A DNA stretch of 64,000 bases, taken from positions 186,001 to 250,000 of the forward strand of contig CAZHOJ010000003.1 of assembly GCA_964534125.1 (NCBI GenBank), given 5' to 3'. This DNA comes from 2-02-FULL-55-14 sp964534125 (lineage in GTDB: Bacteria > Bacteroidota > Ignavibacteria > UBA10030). Shown one piece after another: positions 1 through 7,934 of this stretch. The position numbers and the translations under genes were made by a program. Positions within the stretch are counted from its first letter, which is position 1, and each line of letters begins with the position of its first letter. The notes beneath the pieces were generated by a model. The model saw nothing but the letters and a program-made list of their open reading frames with translations. It was not told the DNA's origin and did not search any database.

Positions 1-1
1 C

Positions 2-112
2 AAGGGGTACAAGGACCGTGACCTCATCGACGCAGAGCTGTCGAATGCCGGACCTTTCATGAAGGTGAGCTTCAAGTTCGGCGAGGACCTCTTCGGTCTA
101 GGTAACGACTGA
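2..112 (+). CDS. C-terminal end of an unknown protein (5' truncated by window)
   Basis: The window opens inside a reading frame that gives 36 residues before a TGA stop. The last residues read VSFKFGEDLFGLGND. Alternating hydrophobic and charged residues (MKVSFKFGEDL) would suit a final outer-membrane beta strand, but 36 residues cannot identify a family. No function is assigned. A 195-base gap follows before the next gene. Confidence 0.5.
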   Translation, partial: KGYKDRDLIDAELSNAGPFMKVSFKFGEDLFGLGND

Positions 113-278
113 CGGGAACGACCGCATTGATACGAGGCGACGGTCCCGCGAATGAGAATGGAAGGACCTCACAGAGTGCTCCCTTCCGGCCTGGCCGGGG
201 CGGTCCAGTTGCCCCTGCCGCTCGTACGAGCTGTTCCGGTCCGTGCGCTTGCAACTCTCCCCGATTTCACGCATTCTG

Positions 279-287
279 TGCTATACA
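279..287 (+). promoter_or_regulatory. Candidate extended -10 promoter for the small gene at 308
   Basis: TGCTATACA matches an extended -10 element (TG-n-TATACA) about 20 bases before the ATG of the 67-residue gene. No convincing -35 hexamer lies at 16-18 bases, which is acceptable for extended -10 promoters. A GAAGGTG ribosome-binding sequence follows. This is inferred from sequence match only. Confidence 0.35.
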
Positions 288-307
288 TTATTCCCTGAAG
301 GTGTGAT

Positions 308-511
308 ATGCCCACGTTGCCCCTGCCCGAATTCCTCGAGACCCTCAGGACGCGTTTTCCGAACCTGAAGAATTACGATGAGACGCGGTTGTTCTCTGTG
401 CTGCTGGAGGCTGGATTCGAAGTGGAATTCGGCGTGGCGGATGATGGATCGACCAACATCACGCATCCGGAGATAACCGACGAGGTGGCGGCAAAGCTCT
501 CGGCGATCTAA
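308..511 (+). CDS. Small acidic protein of unknown function (67 aa)
   Basis: This is a 67-residue soluble, acidic protein with no signal peptide, cysteine or membrane segment. The sequence looks like a helical N-terminal half (LPEFLETLRTRFPN) followed by a small beta/helix part ending EITDEVAAKLSAI. It has a GAAGGTG ribosome-binding site seven bases before ATG, an extended -10 element upstream and a strong terminator hairpin just downstream, so it looks like a real single-gene transcription unit. I do not recognise the family. The opposite strand is also open here, but lacks the expression signals. Confidence 0.6.
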   Translation: MPTLPLPEFLETLRTRFPNLKNYDETRLFSVLLEAGFEVEFGVADDGSTNITHPEITDEVAAKLSAI

Positions 512-535
512 ATACCGATGTGGATATGGCTGTCA

Positions 536-568
536 GTAAAAAGCCCGTCGTTCTGACGGGCTTTTTAC
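536..568. terminator. Bidirectional intrinsic terminator
   Basis: A near-perfect hairpin has the arms GTAAAAAGCCCGTC and GACGGGCTTTTTAC around the short loop GTTCT. It gives an A/U-flanked G+C-rich stem that reads as an intrinsic terminator in both directions. It lies between two converging genes (308-511 plus, 565-1293 minus), and the minus-strand stop codon at 565-567 sits inside the 3' arm, so it should stop both transcripts. Confidence 0.85.
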
Positions 569-1293
569 TTTACCTCTCGTACGAACCACTCGGCGGTGAG
601 ACAGCGGAACACCATCGAATGCTCCACGGTCTCCCCTGATGCCCCTCCGCTGGCCTCTGGCTCGAGCACGCGACGAGACCGTTCCCGTATCTCCTGCATC
701 GACTCTGCATCGAGTATGTTCGAAGGGTCCGTGGATCCGTCCCAGAAGGACAAAACAAAGAACGAATGGTGCTGCTCGACACGATGCATCAGGAACGCAT
801 CGATGAAACCCTTCTGCGGTGACAACAGTGACAGGATGTTCCTGCTGAAATCCTGACGGAACTCGCCGATCTTGTCGGAGCGTGATTCGAGCGAAAGCAG
901 GTGCACAAAGTAAGGGAGCGCAGGCGGATGTTTCTGGGGCACACCGGCTTCTTCGAAACCTACGACCACAGGACGTTCAGGCGTCGGAGCGTAGTCGAGC
1001 TTGAGATCCTCCCAGGGTCCATGGCCAACCTCGCTCGAGTCCTGGAACAGATGCCTGAGGGTCGACAACAGGCGCTCGTACAGCCCGCTCTTCTCGTACT
1101 CCAGCGCCTTCTGCCGGCTCCGCCAGATGGTGATCGATGAACAGGTCTGATGACTCTTAACGTTCTGGACGAGCGCCGCGAAGAGACATCCGTCCGTCCC
1201 GCGAAGAGCGGGGATGATCCCCTGAGAGTAGATATTGGTGAGGGTGTGCACGGCCTCTCGCTTCACCCACATCATGACATTGCGTATGTACAT
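565..1293 (-). CDS. Tandem antibiotic-biosynthesis-monooxygenase-like (dimeric alpha-beta barrel) protein
   Basis: The 242-residue product appears to hold two copies of the ABM-type ferredoxin-like fold. The first (about 1-85) starts MYIRNVMMWVKREAV and contains the ALVQNVKSHQTCSSITIWRSRQKALEYEKSG pattern in broken form: a beta strand, then an 'I..W.s..a...y..s' helix typical of ABM proteins. The second (about 125-240) repeats a 'HLLSLESRSDKI...FWDG' layout. Such proteins are small oxygenases or stress proteins, often heme- or quinone-related, but catalytic residues are not conserved and a reaction cannot be named. It is a single gene with its stop inside the bidirectional terminator. Fold assignment is moderate; function is unknown. 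Confidence 0.55.
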   Translation of the reverse strand: MYIRNVMMWVKREAVHTLTNIYSQGIIPALRGTDGCLFAALVQNVKSHQTCSSITIWRSRQKALEYEKSGLYERLLSTLRHLFQDSSEVGHGPWEDLKLDYAPTPERPVVVGFEEAGVPQKHPPALPYFVHLLSLESRSDKIGEFRQDFSRNILSLLSPQKGFIDAFLMHRVEQHHSFFVLSFWDGSTDPSNILDAESMQEIRERSRRVLEPEASGGASGETVEHSMVFRCLTAEWFVREVK

Positions 1294-1349
1294 GGCGTTC
1301 GCCTTTGCACATCGTATGCCACAATATTCGCAGAAGCGCGAATCCCCTC

Positions 1350-2450
1350 TTACTGCAGAAACACCTTCAATGCTGCCGAGGCACTCCTCGTGAACCTGCT
1401 GTCGTCATTACAGAGAACCGCGATGGCGCAATTCTTCTCAGGAACAAGAATGAGCATCGCAGTCCCTCCGATGGATCCTCCGGCATGGGCAACGTACAGA
1501 AGGCCATCTTCACTGCGAACGCTCCATCCTATGCTGTAGTTCACTTCTTTTCCATCCGCAGTCTGCTGAGAGGTGTACATCAGCTCCCTTCCGCCCTGCG
1601 TGAACATATCGCCGGACATGACCGCATTCGCGTAGCGGATGAGGTCCTCCGTCGTCGAGAGGAATCCTCCCCCTGCCCACTTGTAGCTGTTGTCGACCAT
1701 CGGAGCGTTCGTGTGGACATCGCCCGCCACATAGAAGGCGCTCCTGTTCCTGATGATACTGTCGGGGTACTCGGGGACCGTGGCCGTCATGCCGAGCGGA
1801 CCAAAAAGTCTGTCCTGCATGAATTCCAGGAACGGCTGTCCCGCTGCCTTCTCCATGACGGCGCTCAGGAGATTGAACCCGTACGAGGAGTACGCATACC
1901 TTGTCCCGGGCTCGAAGAGGAGCGTGTCGTCCTTGAAGATGTCCAGTCCCTCCTCCACGGTGGCATAGCGTTTCTGGCTCAGGAACTCCAGGTCACGGTA
2001 ATGACGGATCCCCGCCAGGTGACCCGCCACCTGCCGGACCGTGATGGGGTACAGCTTGGCCGGGAACGATGGCAGATAGGAGCGCACCGGCGCATCGAGG
2101 TCGATCCTGCCATCCTGATAGAGCAGCGTCAGGCCGCCGGCGGTCAGTGCCTTCGACACGCTGCCAATGCGGAACTTCGTTTGCGGCGTAGCCGGGACCT
2201 GCAGCTCGACATTCGCGTACCCGAAACCCTCGCTCCAGACGACCGTGCCACCGATGCTGAGGGTAACGGACCCGCCGGGAGTGTGCGTCCGCTCCATCAT
2301 CTGCAGGACCGTGTCACGCGCCTGGGCGATCTGAGCGGCATAGCGCTGATCGACGACCGACTGCGCCCGTAACGGACACATCGCGACGACCGCGATCACG
2401 AGCATACAGCGCACGATACGGTTGGCGTCCATTGAGCTTAGAATGTTCAT
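1350..2450 (-). CDS. Secreted serine hydrolase, class C beta-lactamase/D-alanyl-D-alanine carboxypeptidase fold
   Basis: The 366-residue precursor has an N-terminal hydrophobic stretch (VRCMLVIAVVAMCPLRAQS) that reads as a signal peptide cut after about residue 30. The SxxK motif is S97-V-S-K100 (GSVSKAL), the second motif is YSS near residue 187 in place of the usual YSN, and HAGG near residue 326 is the third (KTG-equivalent) motif. These define the beta-lactamase class C family, which contains periplasmic esterases and peptidases as well as true beta-lactamases; substrate cannot be told. The ATG follows a GGGG ribosome-binding site and lies one base after the stop of the decarboxylase gene, so the two are co-transcribed. 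Confidence 0.88.
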   Translation of the reverse strand: MNILSSMDANRIVRCMLVIAVVAMCPLRAQSVVDQRYAAQIAQARDTVLQMMERTHTPGGSVTLSIGGTVVWSEGFGYANVELQVPATPQTKFRIGSVSKALTAGGLTLLYQDGRIDLDAPVRSYLPSFPAKLYPITVRQVAGHLAGIRHYRDLEFLSQKRYATVEEGLDIFKDDTLLFEPGTRYAYSSYGFNLLSAVMEKAAGQPFLEFMQDRLFGPLGMTATVPEYPDSIIRNRSAFYVAGDVHTNAPMVDNSYKWAGGGFLSTTEDLIRYANAVMSGDMFTQGGRELMYTSQQTADGKEVNYSIGWSVRSEDGLLYVAHAGGSIGGTAMLILVPEKNCAIAVLCNDDSRFTRSASAALKVFLQ

Positions 2451-2451
2451 G

Positions 2452-3957
2452 TCATATCCCCTTTCGCATCTCTTGATCGCATTCCTTCGCGGCCTTCAGG
2501 ACAACACCTGGTAGCAACCGCACGTCCTCCTCTGTCGTCCGGTAGTTCACGATGCACGCCCGCAGGACGAACGAGCCCCGGATGACGGCATTGGAAACGA
2601 ACAACACCCCCTCCTTCTGGACCCTGGCCAGGACCGCCTCGTTCAGGTCGTTCAGGTAGCGCTGATGGGCAACGGCATCTCTCCGAAGATCATCGGGAAC
2701 GTACCGGAAGGTTACGATGCTCAGCTGCTGCGTCCACACCTCGAACGCAGGTTCCTTCTGCAGGACCTCTGCCATAAGGACCGAGAGGTCCATGTCCTGT
2801 TCGATAGCTTCCTGCATTCCTTTTCGCCCCGCCTGCTTCAACTGCACCCAAACCTTGAGCGCCCTGAATCCCCGTGAGTTCTGCATGCCATACTCGAAGA
2901 GGTTGGTCCGCACCTCTCCGTCCGTCCCCTCGAACCGGTAGTACTCCGGCCGGAAACTGAACGCCGCAAGCAGATGCGCCGGGTCCTTTACGAGCGAACA
3001 ACCGGCTTCCATCGGCACATACAGCCATTTATGAGGGTCGAGCGCAACGGAATCCGCCTTGCGAAGGCCCCGAAGGTCATCCGGCGCCTTCGGCGATGCT
3101 GCGGCGGGGGCTCCGTATGCTCCGTCAACGTGGAACCACAGGTTCTCCTTCTCACAGACTGTTGCGATGTCATGAAGCGGATCGACCGCTCCCGTGGAGA
3201 CCGTGCCGCCAGCCCCGACGACCATGAATGGCTGGTACCCTTCGGACCTGTCCTGGCGGACCTTGTCCGCGAGCGCCTGCACATCCATCCGCTGGTCCTT
3301 GTCCGCGGGTATCCAGCGAATGCTGTTGGTGCCGAGTCCGAAGAGGTCTGCGGCCTTGTGGATCCATGTGTGCGTTTCCTGTGATACGTATGCGGTCAAC
3401 TGCTTGTCGCCCGCACGTATGCCGGTCTGCCGCACGTCCCATCCCGCCTTCGCCGTCCGGGCGGCGAGGAAGCCCACGAAGTTCGCCATGTTCCCGCCGC
3501 TGACCAGGACGCCGCCGCAGGATTCCGGGTAACCGATGAACTGTGCGAGCCATCGCACGGCCTGCAGCTCGATCTCGCTCGCCACCGGAGAGAGCTGCCA
3601 TGCGCCGACATTCGGATTGAGAGCAGAGGCCAGAAGGTCCGACAAGGCACCTGCAGGTGCGGCCGAACCGGTGATGTAACCCCAGAACCGGGGGTGAGGC
3701 GTGAACAGCGAGTGCTCCATGAGCACCGGTACGAGGTCCCTGAAGATGTCCTTCGGGTTCGTCCCCTCGTCCGGCAGATCCGCACCCCCAAGAGCGCGTC
3801 GAACCTCCGAGGGAACCGACCCGCGGGTCACTGGTCCCGCAGCAAGTTTTTCATAGTATGCAGCGATCGCATCGACAAGATCATGCCCGAGTTTGCGGAA
3901 CTCCTCGGGCGAGATGTGCAACGCTGTGTGCCGGGTGTTGCGCTGATCGTTCTTCAC
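2452..3957 (-). CDS. PLP-dependent group II amino-acid decarboxylase (aromatic-L-amino-acid decarboxylase family)
   Basis: The 501-residue protein carries the group II decarboxylase layout: an N-terminal HISPEEFRKLGHDLVDAIAAYY segment (in shorter form in most homologues), 'HPRFWGYITGSAAPAG' style substrate-entry residues, and DPHKWLYVP near residue 310, where Lys binds pyridoxal phosphate. Family members remove CO2 from aromatic amino acids, histidine, glutamate or similar. The sequence resembles the DOPA/tryptophan type, but the substrate is not certain. I chose the GTG start at 3957 because GGGAG lies just upstream and the alignment-like N-terminus begins there; an upstream in-frame extension has unusual composition. 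It forms an operon with the downstream serine hydrolase (one-base gap). Confidence 0.85.
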   Translation of the reverse strand: MKNDQRNTRHTALHISPEEFRKLGHDLVDAIAAYYEKLAAGPVTRGSVPSEVRRALGGADLPDEGTNPKDIFRDLVPVLMEHSLFTPHPRFWGYITGSAAPAGALSDLLASALNPNVGAWQLSPVASEIELQAVRWLAQFIGYPESCGGVLVSGGNMANFVGFLAARTAKAGWDVRQTGIRAGDKQLTAYVSQETHTWIHKAADLFGLGTNSIRWIPADKDQRMDVQALADKVRQDRSEGYQPFMVVGAGGTVSTGAVDPLHDIATVCEKENLWFHVDGAYGAPAAASPKAPDDLRGLRKADSVALDPHKWLYVPMEAGCSLVKDPAHLLAAFSFRPEYYRFEGTDGEVRTNLFEYGMQNSRGFRALKVWVQLKQAGRKGMQEAIEQDMDLSVLMAEVLQKEPAFEVWTQQLSIVTFRYVPDDLRRDAVAHQRYLNDLNEAVLARVQKEGVLFVSNAVIRGSFVLRACIVNYRTTEEDVRLLPGVVLKAAKECDQEMRKGI

Positions 3958-4145
3958 GTCACTCCCTCTTATCACTGACAATGAATCCTGACATCGCCTC
4001 CCGGGTGTCCTCCACCTCCGGGAAGCATCAGAATAGCAACAGAGCACTTCGGAATCAACCCGCTCCTCATTGCTTCCCCTGCTTCCTTCGTATACATTTC
4101 GCTAAGAACGACCCGGTCGTCCATCTTCACCAGGAGAATCAGTAT

Positions 4146-4862
4146 ATGGAAAATAACAACCACCGGTCCGAGTACGACGAGCAGCAGGATATGCAGCTGC
4201 GCACCCTCCTGTCGACCCAACAGGACATCTGGCGTGTGTTCCGGATCATGGCCGAGTTCGTCGAGGGCTTCACGGTCATGTCGCGTCAGGAGAAGCTCGT
4301 CTCGATCTTCGGGTCTGCCCGCACGAAACCCGGCACTCCCCAGTATGAGATGGGAAAACAGGTGGCGAAAGAACTGGTCGCGAGGGGATTCAATGTTCTA
4401 ACGGGCGGCGGTCCCGGGATCATGGAGGCGGGGAACAAAGGGGCCCGTGAGGCCGGGGGCGGATCGGCGGGAGTGGCCATCGAGCTCCCGCATGAGGAGG
4501 CGGCGAACAGTTACATCGACCGGGACAAGCTGGCGAAGTTCCGCCACTTCTTCGTGCGCAAGGTCATGTTCGTCAAGTATGCGCACGGATACGTCGTACT
4601 GCCGGGCGGCTTCGGAACGCTGGACGAATTCTTCGAGGCCGTCACGCTCATCCAGACGAAGAAGACCCGGTCATTCCCTGTCGTGCTGATGGGCTCCGAT
4701 TACTGGAAGGGGCTGATCGCCTGGATCAAAGAGACGATGCTTCCATCAGGGATGATCTCACCTGCTGACCTCGACCTGTTCACCGTCACAGATGATCCGA
4801 AGGAGGCAGCGGATCTCATTCACTCGTTCTATGAGCGGCATCCGGTGGTGACGAACTTCTGA
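4146..4862 (+). CDS. LOG family protein (TIGR00730, nucleoside monophosphate phosphoribohydrolase type)
   Basis: A 238-residue cytosolic protein with a Rossmann-like fold. GGGPGIMEAG at about residues 87-96 and PGGFGTLDE at about 153-161 are the two signature motifs of the LOG/'lysine decarboxylase' family. Members hydrolyse the N-glycosidic bond of AMP-like nucleotides or cytokinin ribotides and do not decarboxylate lysine. Start at ATG 4146 follows AGGAG by nine bases; the open frame extends further upstream but that part runs antisense over the decarboxylase N-terminus. The gene is divergent from the decarboxylase operon. The N-terminal extension of about 55 residues before the core is typical of longer bacterial LOG proteins. 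Confidence 0.87.
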   Translation: MENNNHRSEYDEQQDMQLRTLLSTQQDIWRVFRIMAEFVEGFTVMSRQEKLVSIFGSARTKPGTPQYEMGKQVAKELVARGFNVLTGGGPGIMEAGNKGAREAGGGSAGVAIELPHEEAANSYIDRDKLAKFRHFFVRKVMFVKYAHGYVVLPGGFGTLDEFFEAVTLIQTKKTRSFPVVLMGSDYWKGLIAWIKETMLPSGMISPADLDLFTVTDDPKEAADLIHSFYERHPVVTNF

Positions 4863-4915
4863 GGCATCGGCGGCTTTGTCGGACGTGACACACGGGTGCG
4901 TCATGCACCGGCCAT

Positions 4916-6895
4916 CTACGCCGTGCCGATCATATCCTTCAGGCTCGCGACCCACGCCGCTGTATCGTCCTTCTCCTTCGCGAGCTTGCTGACGACGCTG
5001 TTCGTATCGACCGTCCCACGGACCGCCTCGAAATCCCTGAGCATGTCGGCCTCATCCATGCCGATCCCGTATCCGATGCGGGCGAAGGCGTCATACTCTT
5101 TCTTCGAATCGTCCAGGATCATTCCCTGCATGCTGCCGGCGGCATCGGCGTAGTCCTCGAGGACTTCCAGCGCCTGTTCCTTCGTCATCTCGTTCGCCGC
5201 GAAACCATGCTCCTGCCGGAATGCCCTGCAGACATATTCCCATTCAGCATCCGCATATCGCGCCGCCTCCCGCTCGAAGGCCGCCTGCACCTCCTTCATT
5301 GTCGCGTACGTTCCTCTGGAGATGCCCGTCTCGATCGCGGTCAGCCCCTCTTTCGGCATCAGCAACCCGGCCACGTCGATCCAGGAGGACGGATCGCTCA
5401 GTGTACCGGTGCACCTGAGCGATGCGACCGCCTCTTTCCAGCTCCCGGAGCCCTTAAGGGCGTTCTGAAGACGCGCCAGAACCTTTCCGTCAAGGTACCT
5501 GGTGACGGCCTGCTGGTAGAACTTCGCGGACTTTCTCAGGAAGAATCGCTTCATCGTCAGTCCGCCGACTTTGACGACGCTTTGGTCTTTCGGCGTCGTT
5601 TCCTGGAGGTTCTTCAGGAGGTCCCTTCCGCGGCGCATCTTCTCGACCGTATACGGACTGTACACATCGAACGTAATGAGGTCACGTTTCACCGGCGCCT
5701 TGCGTCCGTCGCGTTTGGGCCACTTCTCGCCATCCCGGACGGTACCGACAGTGAAGAGGTTCATGCCCGGGACGATCCGTGACTGCCCTTCCGCCTCGTG
5801 GATGTTCGAGAAGGGAAAGTCGCCGGCGTTGATGTTCACGTAATGTTTTCCGATGACGACCGAGAACGCGCCGACATGCGTCTCGTGCAGAACGTACGAG
5901 AACGAACCGGTCTTGCATCCGCGCTCGAACACGCCCTGGTGGACCGGGCCGAGCTTGTACATATGATTGCTTTGGTTCGTCCCCGATCCCGCGTTGTAGA
6001 ACGAGAACTGTGCTGCGATGAGGAGTGTCGATTTGTGGTGCGTCACGGTGTAGGGACCAGCGAAGATGGCTACCGCCTCCCCATGGAAACCCTCGCAATT
6101 GGCAAAGAACAGGCAATTCTCGGCCGAGTATTGCTTCCCGATCTTTGCCGCCTGACCGACGAAGGTCTTGTCGAGCAGCACGCCGCTATCCACCTTCGCG
6201 CCTTCCGCCACAATGAAGTGCCTCGCCTGCACGGCTGCACCGATGACCGTTGGATGCTCCGTGCAGCTCAGCACCGTTCCGTCCTCCAGGTGCGCAGCCC
6301 CTTCGATGCGGGCGCTCTCTCCGATGCGGACATCCTTCAGGATACCGCAATGGGCCACGCTTGCTGCCCTGCCGACCACTCCAGTCTCCGGCGTTGAGGC
6401 ATCGATGGCATGCTTCAACAGGTCTGCCATCCCTTTCTGAAGCTTCACATCGTGAAGCCGGAATGCCTGCAGAAAGGAGGTCTGCGCCGACATGTCCGGG
6501 AACAGGACAACGTTCCTTCCGCCGGCCTCGTTCACCGTCTCCACAGCGATTCCCGCCCCGAAGGTCGCTCCTTCCTTCGCAACGAGCGAGCCCACGTCCT
6601 CGATGATTGCTCCGTCGCCGATCGTGTACCGGGAGACCGACGATCCGACGTTCGCGATGCGGACATCATTCCCGACGGTCACATCGGCCAGTGTCGCGTT
6701 ATAGATGCCGCAGGGACGGGTCGTTCCATCGACCGTGACTTCGCCGGCGTTCTTTCCGACCGCCACGGTCCCGGAGAACACGACGTTGCGTATCCGGGCA
6801 AGGTCGCAGGCGGGATCGAGGCTGACGGTCGTCCAATCAGCGGATGTGCAGCCTTGTCGTTCGAGTTGAGATATCTGTTCCGGGGTGAGGGCCAT
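4916..6895 (-). CDS. DUF4954 family protein with left-handed beta-helix repeats
   Basis: This 659-residue cytosolic protein matches what I recall of the DUF4954 family (about 650 residues, common in Bacteroidota). The first 300 residues hold hexapeptide-like repeats (for example 'VRIANVGSSVSRYTIGDG', 'ARIEGAAHLEDGTVLS') that predict a left-handed beta helix as in sugar acyltransferases and nucleotidyltransferases; the C-terminal part is helical. Start ATG 6895 is preceded by AAGGACC. It lies upstream of nothing else on its strand but follows nagB by about 150 bases on the same strand, which suggests an amino-sugar role; this is inference. No biochemical function is known to me for the family. 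Confidence 0.75.
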   Translation of the reverse strand: MALTPEQISQLERQGCTSADWTTVSLDPACDLARIRNVVFSGTVAVGKNAGEVTVDGTTRPCGIYNATLADVTVGNDVRIANVGSSVSRYTIGDGAIIEDVGSLVAKEGATFGAGIAVETVNEAGGRNVVLFPDMSAQTSFLQAFRLHDVKLQKGMADLLKHAIDASTPETGVVGRAASVAHCGILKDVRIGESARIEGAAHLEDGTVLSCTEHPTVIGAAVQARHFIVAEGAKVDSGVLLDKTFVGQAAKIGKQYSAENCLFFANCEGFHGEAVAIFAGPYTVTHHKSTLLIAAQFSFYNAGSGTNQSNHMYKLGPVHQGVFERGCKTGSFSYVLHETHVGAFSVVIGKHYVNINAGDFPFSNIHEAEGQSRIVPGMNLFTVGTVRDGEKWPKRDGRKAPVKRDLITFDVYSPYTVEKMRRGRDLLKNLQETTPKDQSVVKVGGLTMKRFFLRKSAKFYQQAVTRYLDGKVLARLQNALKGSGSWKEAVASLRCTGTLSDPSSWIDVAGLLMPKEGLTAIETGISRGTYATMKEVQAAFEREAARYADAEWEYVCRAFRQEHGFAANEMTKEQALEVLEDYADAAGSMQGMILDDSKKEYDAFARIGYGIGMDEADMLRDFEAVRGTVDTNSVVSKLAKEKDDTAAWVASLKDMIGTA

Positions 6896-7042
6896 GGTCA
6901 GGTCCTTGTATGCATCGACGGATGGTGGAGAGTGATCGCAGAAGGGACCGTACCGCATGGAGGGGCACAACGATGCCGGTCCAAAGGGACCCGGCGAACG
7001 GTCATCGTTGCGTCCCCTGCGGTACAGCCCCTCCCGTGGGCA

Positions 7043-7849
7043 TCAGAGCTTCGGCAGTTCGAGGTTCTTCCCCTCGATGTCCTTGAAGTACTTGACCGTG
7101 CTGACCTTGAGTTCATAGGTCGCATCCTCGTCGCACACGATCATGCCATGTTTGTGGAGCTGGAGCATCGAGACGGTCCACATGTGATTGACGCCGTCCT
7201 CGACCACTTTCTGGAGCGCACGGGCCTTGGAGTGACCTGTCACGAGGATGACCACCTGCTGCGCATCCATGACCGTTCCGACGCCCACCGTGAGGGCTGT
7301 CTTGGGGACCTTGTTGGGATCGTTGCCGAAGAACCGGGAGTTCGCGATCCGGGTATCCTGCGTAAGCGTCTTGATCCGGGTGCGGGACGAGAGGGACGAA
7401 CCCGGCTCGTTGAAAGCTATATGTCCGTCGGGCCCGATGCCGCCGAGGAAGAGGTGAATACCGCCTGCCTTCCGGATCCTCTCCTCATACTGATCGCATT
7501 CTTCCTCAAGGTCCTTGGCGTTCCCGTTGAGGATGTTGACGTTCTCGGGCGGAATATCGATGTGGCTGAAAAGATGGTGCCACATGAAGTAATGATAGCT
7601 TTCCGTGTGGTCCTCGGGGAGGCCGACGTACTCGTCCATGTTGAAGGTGATGACGTTCTGGAAGGACACCTTCCCCTGCTGGTGCAGGCTGACGAGGTTC
7701 TGGTACGTGCCGATGGGCGACGACCCGGTCGGGAGCCCCAGAACGTAGGGACGGTCCTTCGTGGGTTTGTAGGCATTGATCTTGGCCGCAACATAATGGG
7801 CGGTCCATTTGCTGACTGCATCGTAGGTGTCGTGGATGATGATTCTCAT
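7043..7849 (-). CDS. nagB: Glucosamine-6-phosphate deaminase
   Basis: The 268-residue length equals that of classical NagB (266 in E. coli). It converts glucosamine 6-phosphate to fructose 6-phosphate and ammonia in the cytosol, the entry point of amino sugars into glycolysis. Visible motifs are LGLPTGSSP near the N-terminus (phosphate binding), FNMDEYVGL (catalytic Asp), and GGIGPDGHIAFNEPGS (catalytic His and Glu). Many NagB have the allosteric site residues SSLSSRTR, also present here. It is on the same strand as the acyl-CoA synthetase upstream and DUF4954 downstream, with gaps of 85 and 147 bases. Assignment is firm. Confidence 0.95.
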   Translation of the reverse strand: MRIIIHDTYDAVSKWTAHYVAAKINAYKPTKDRPYVLGLPTGSSPIGTYQNLVSLHQQGKVSFQNVITFNMDEYVGLPEDHTESYHYFMWHHLFSHIDIPPENVNILNGNAKDLEEECDQYEERIRKAGGIHLFLGGIGPDGHIAFNEPGSSLSSRTRIKTLTQDTRIANSRFFGNDPNKVPKTALTVGVGTVMDAQQVVILVTGHSKARALQKVVEDGVNHMWTVSMLQLHKHGMIVCDEDATYELKVSTVKYFKDIEGKNLELPKL

Positions 7850-7934
7850 GGATGGCGCTCCTGGCTAAGTGATTCGATATCGATGATGTTTTCCGCCTGC
7901 ATGGCAGGCCGGTGGCCCTTCGTTGGGCGTATGG

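Noticed and set aside
4070..4096. TTGCTT and TATACA before the LOG gene
   Set aside because: Spacing is only 15 bases, so it is a weak promoter candidate.
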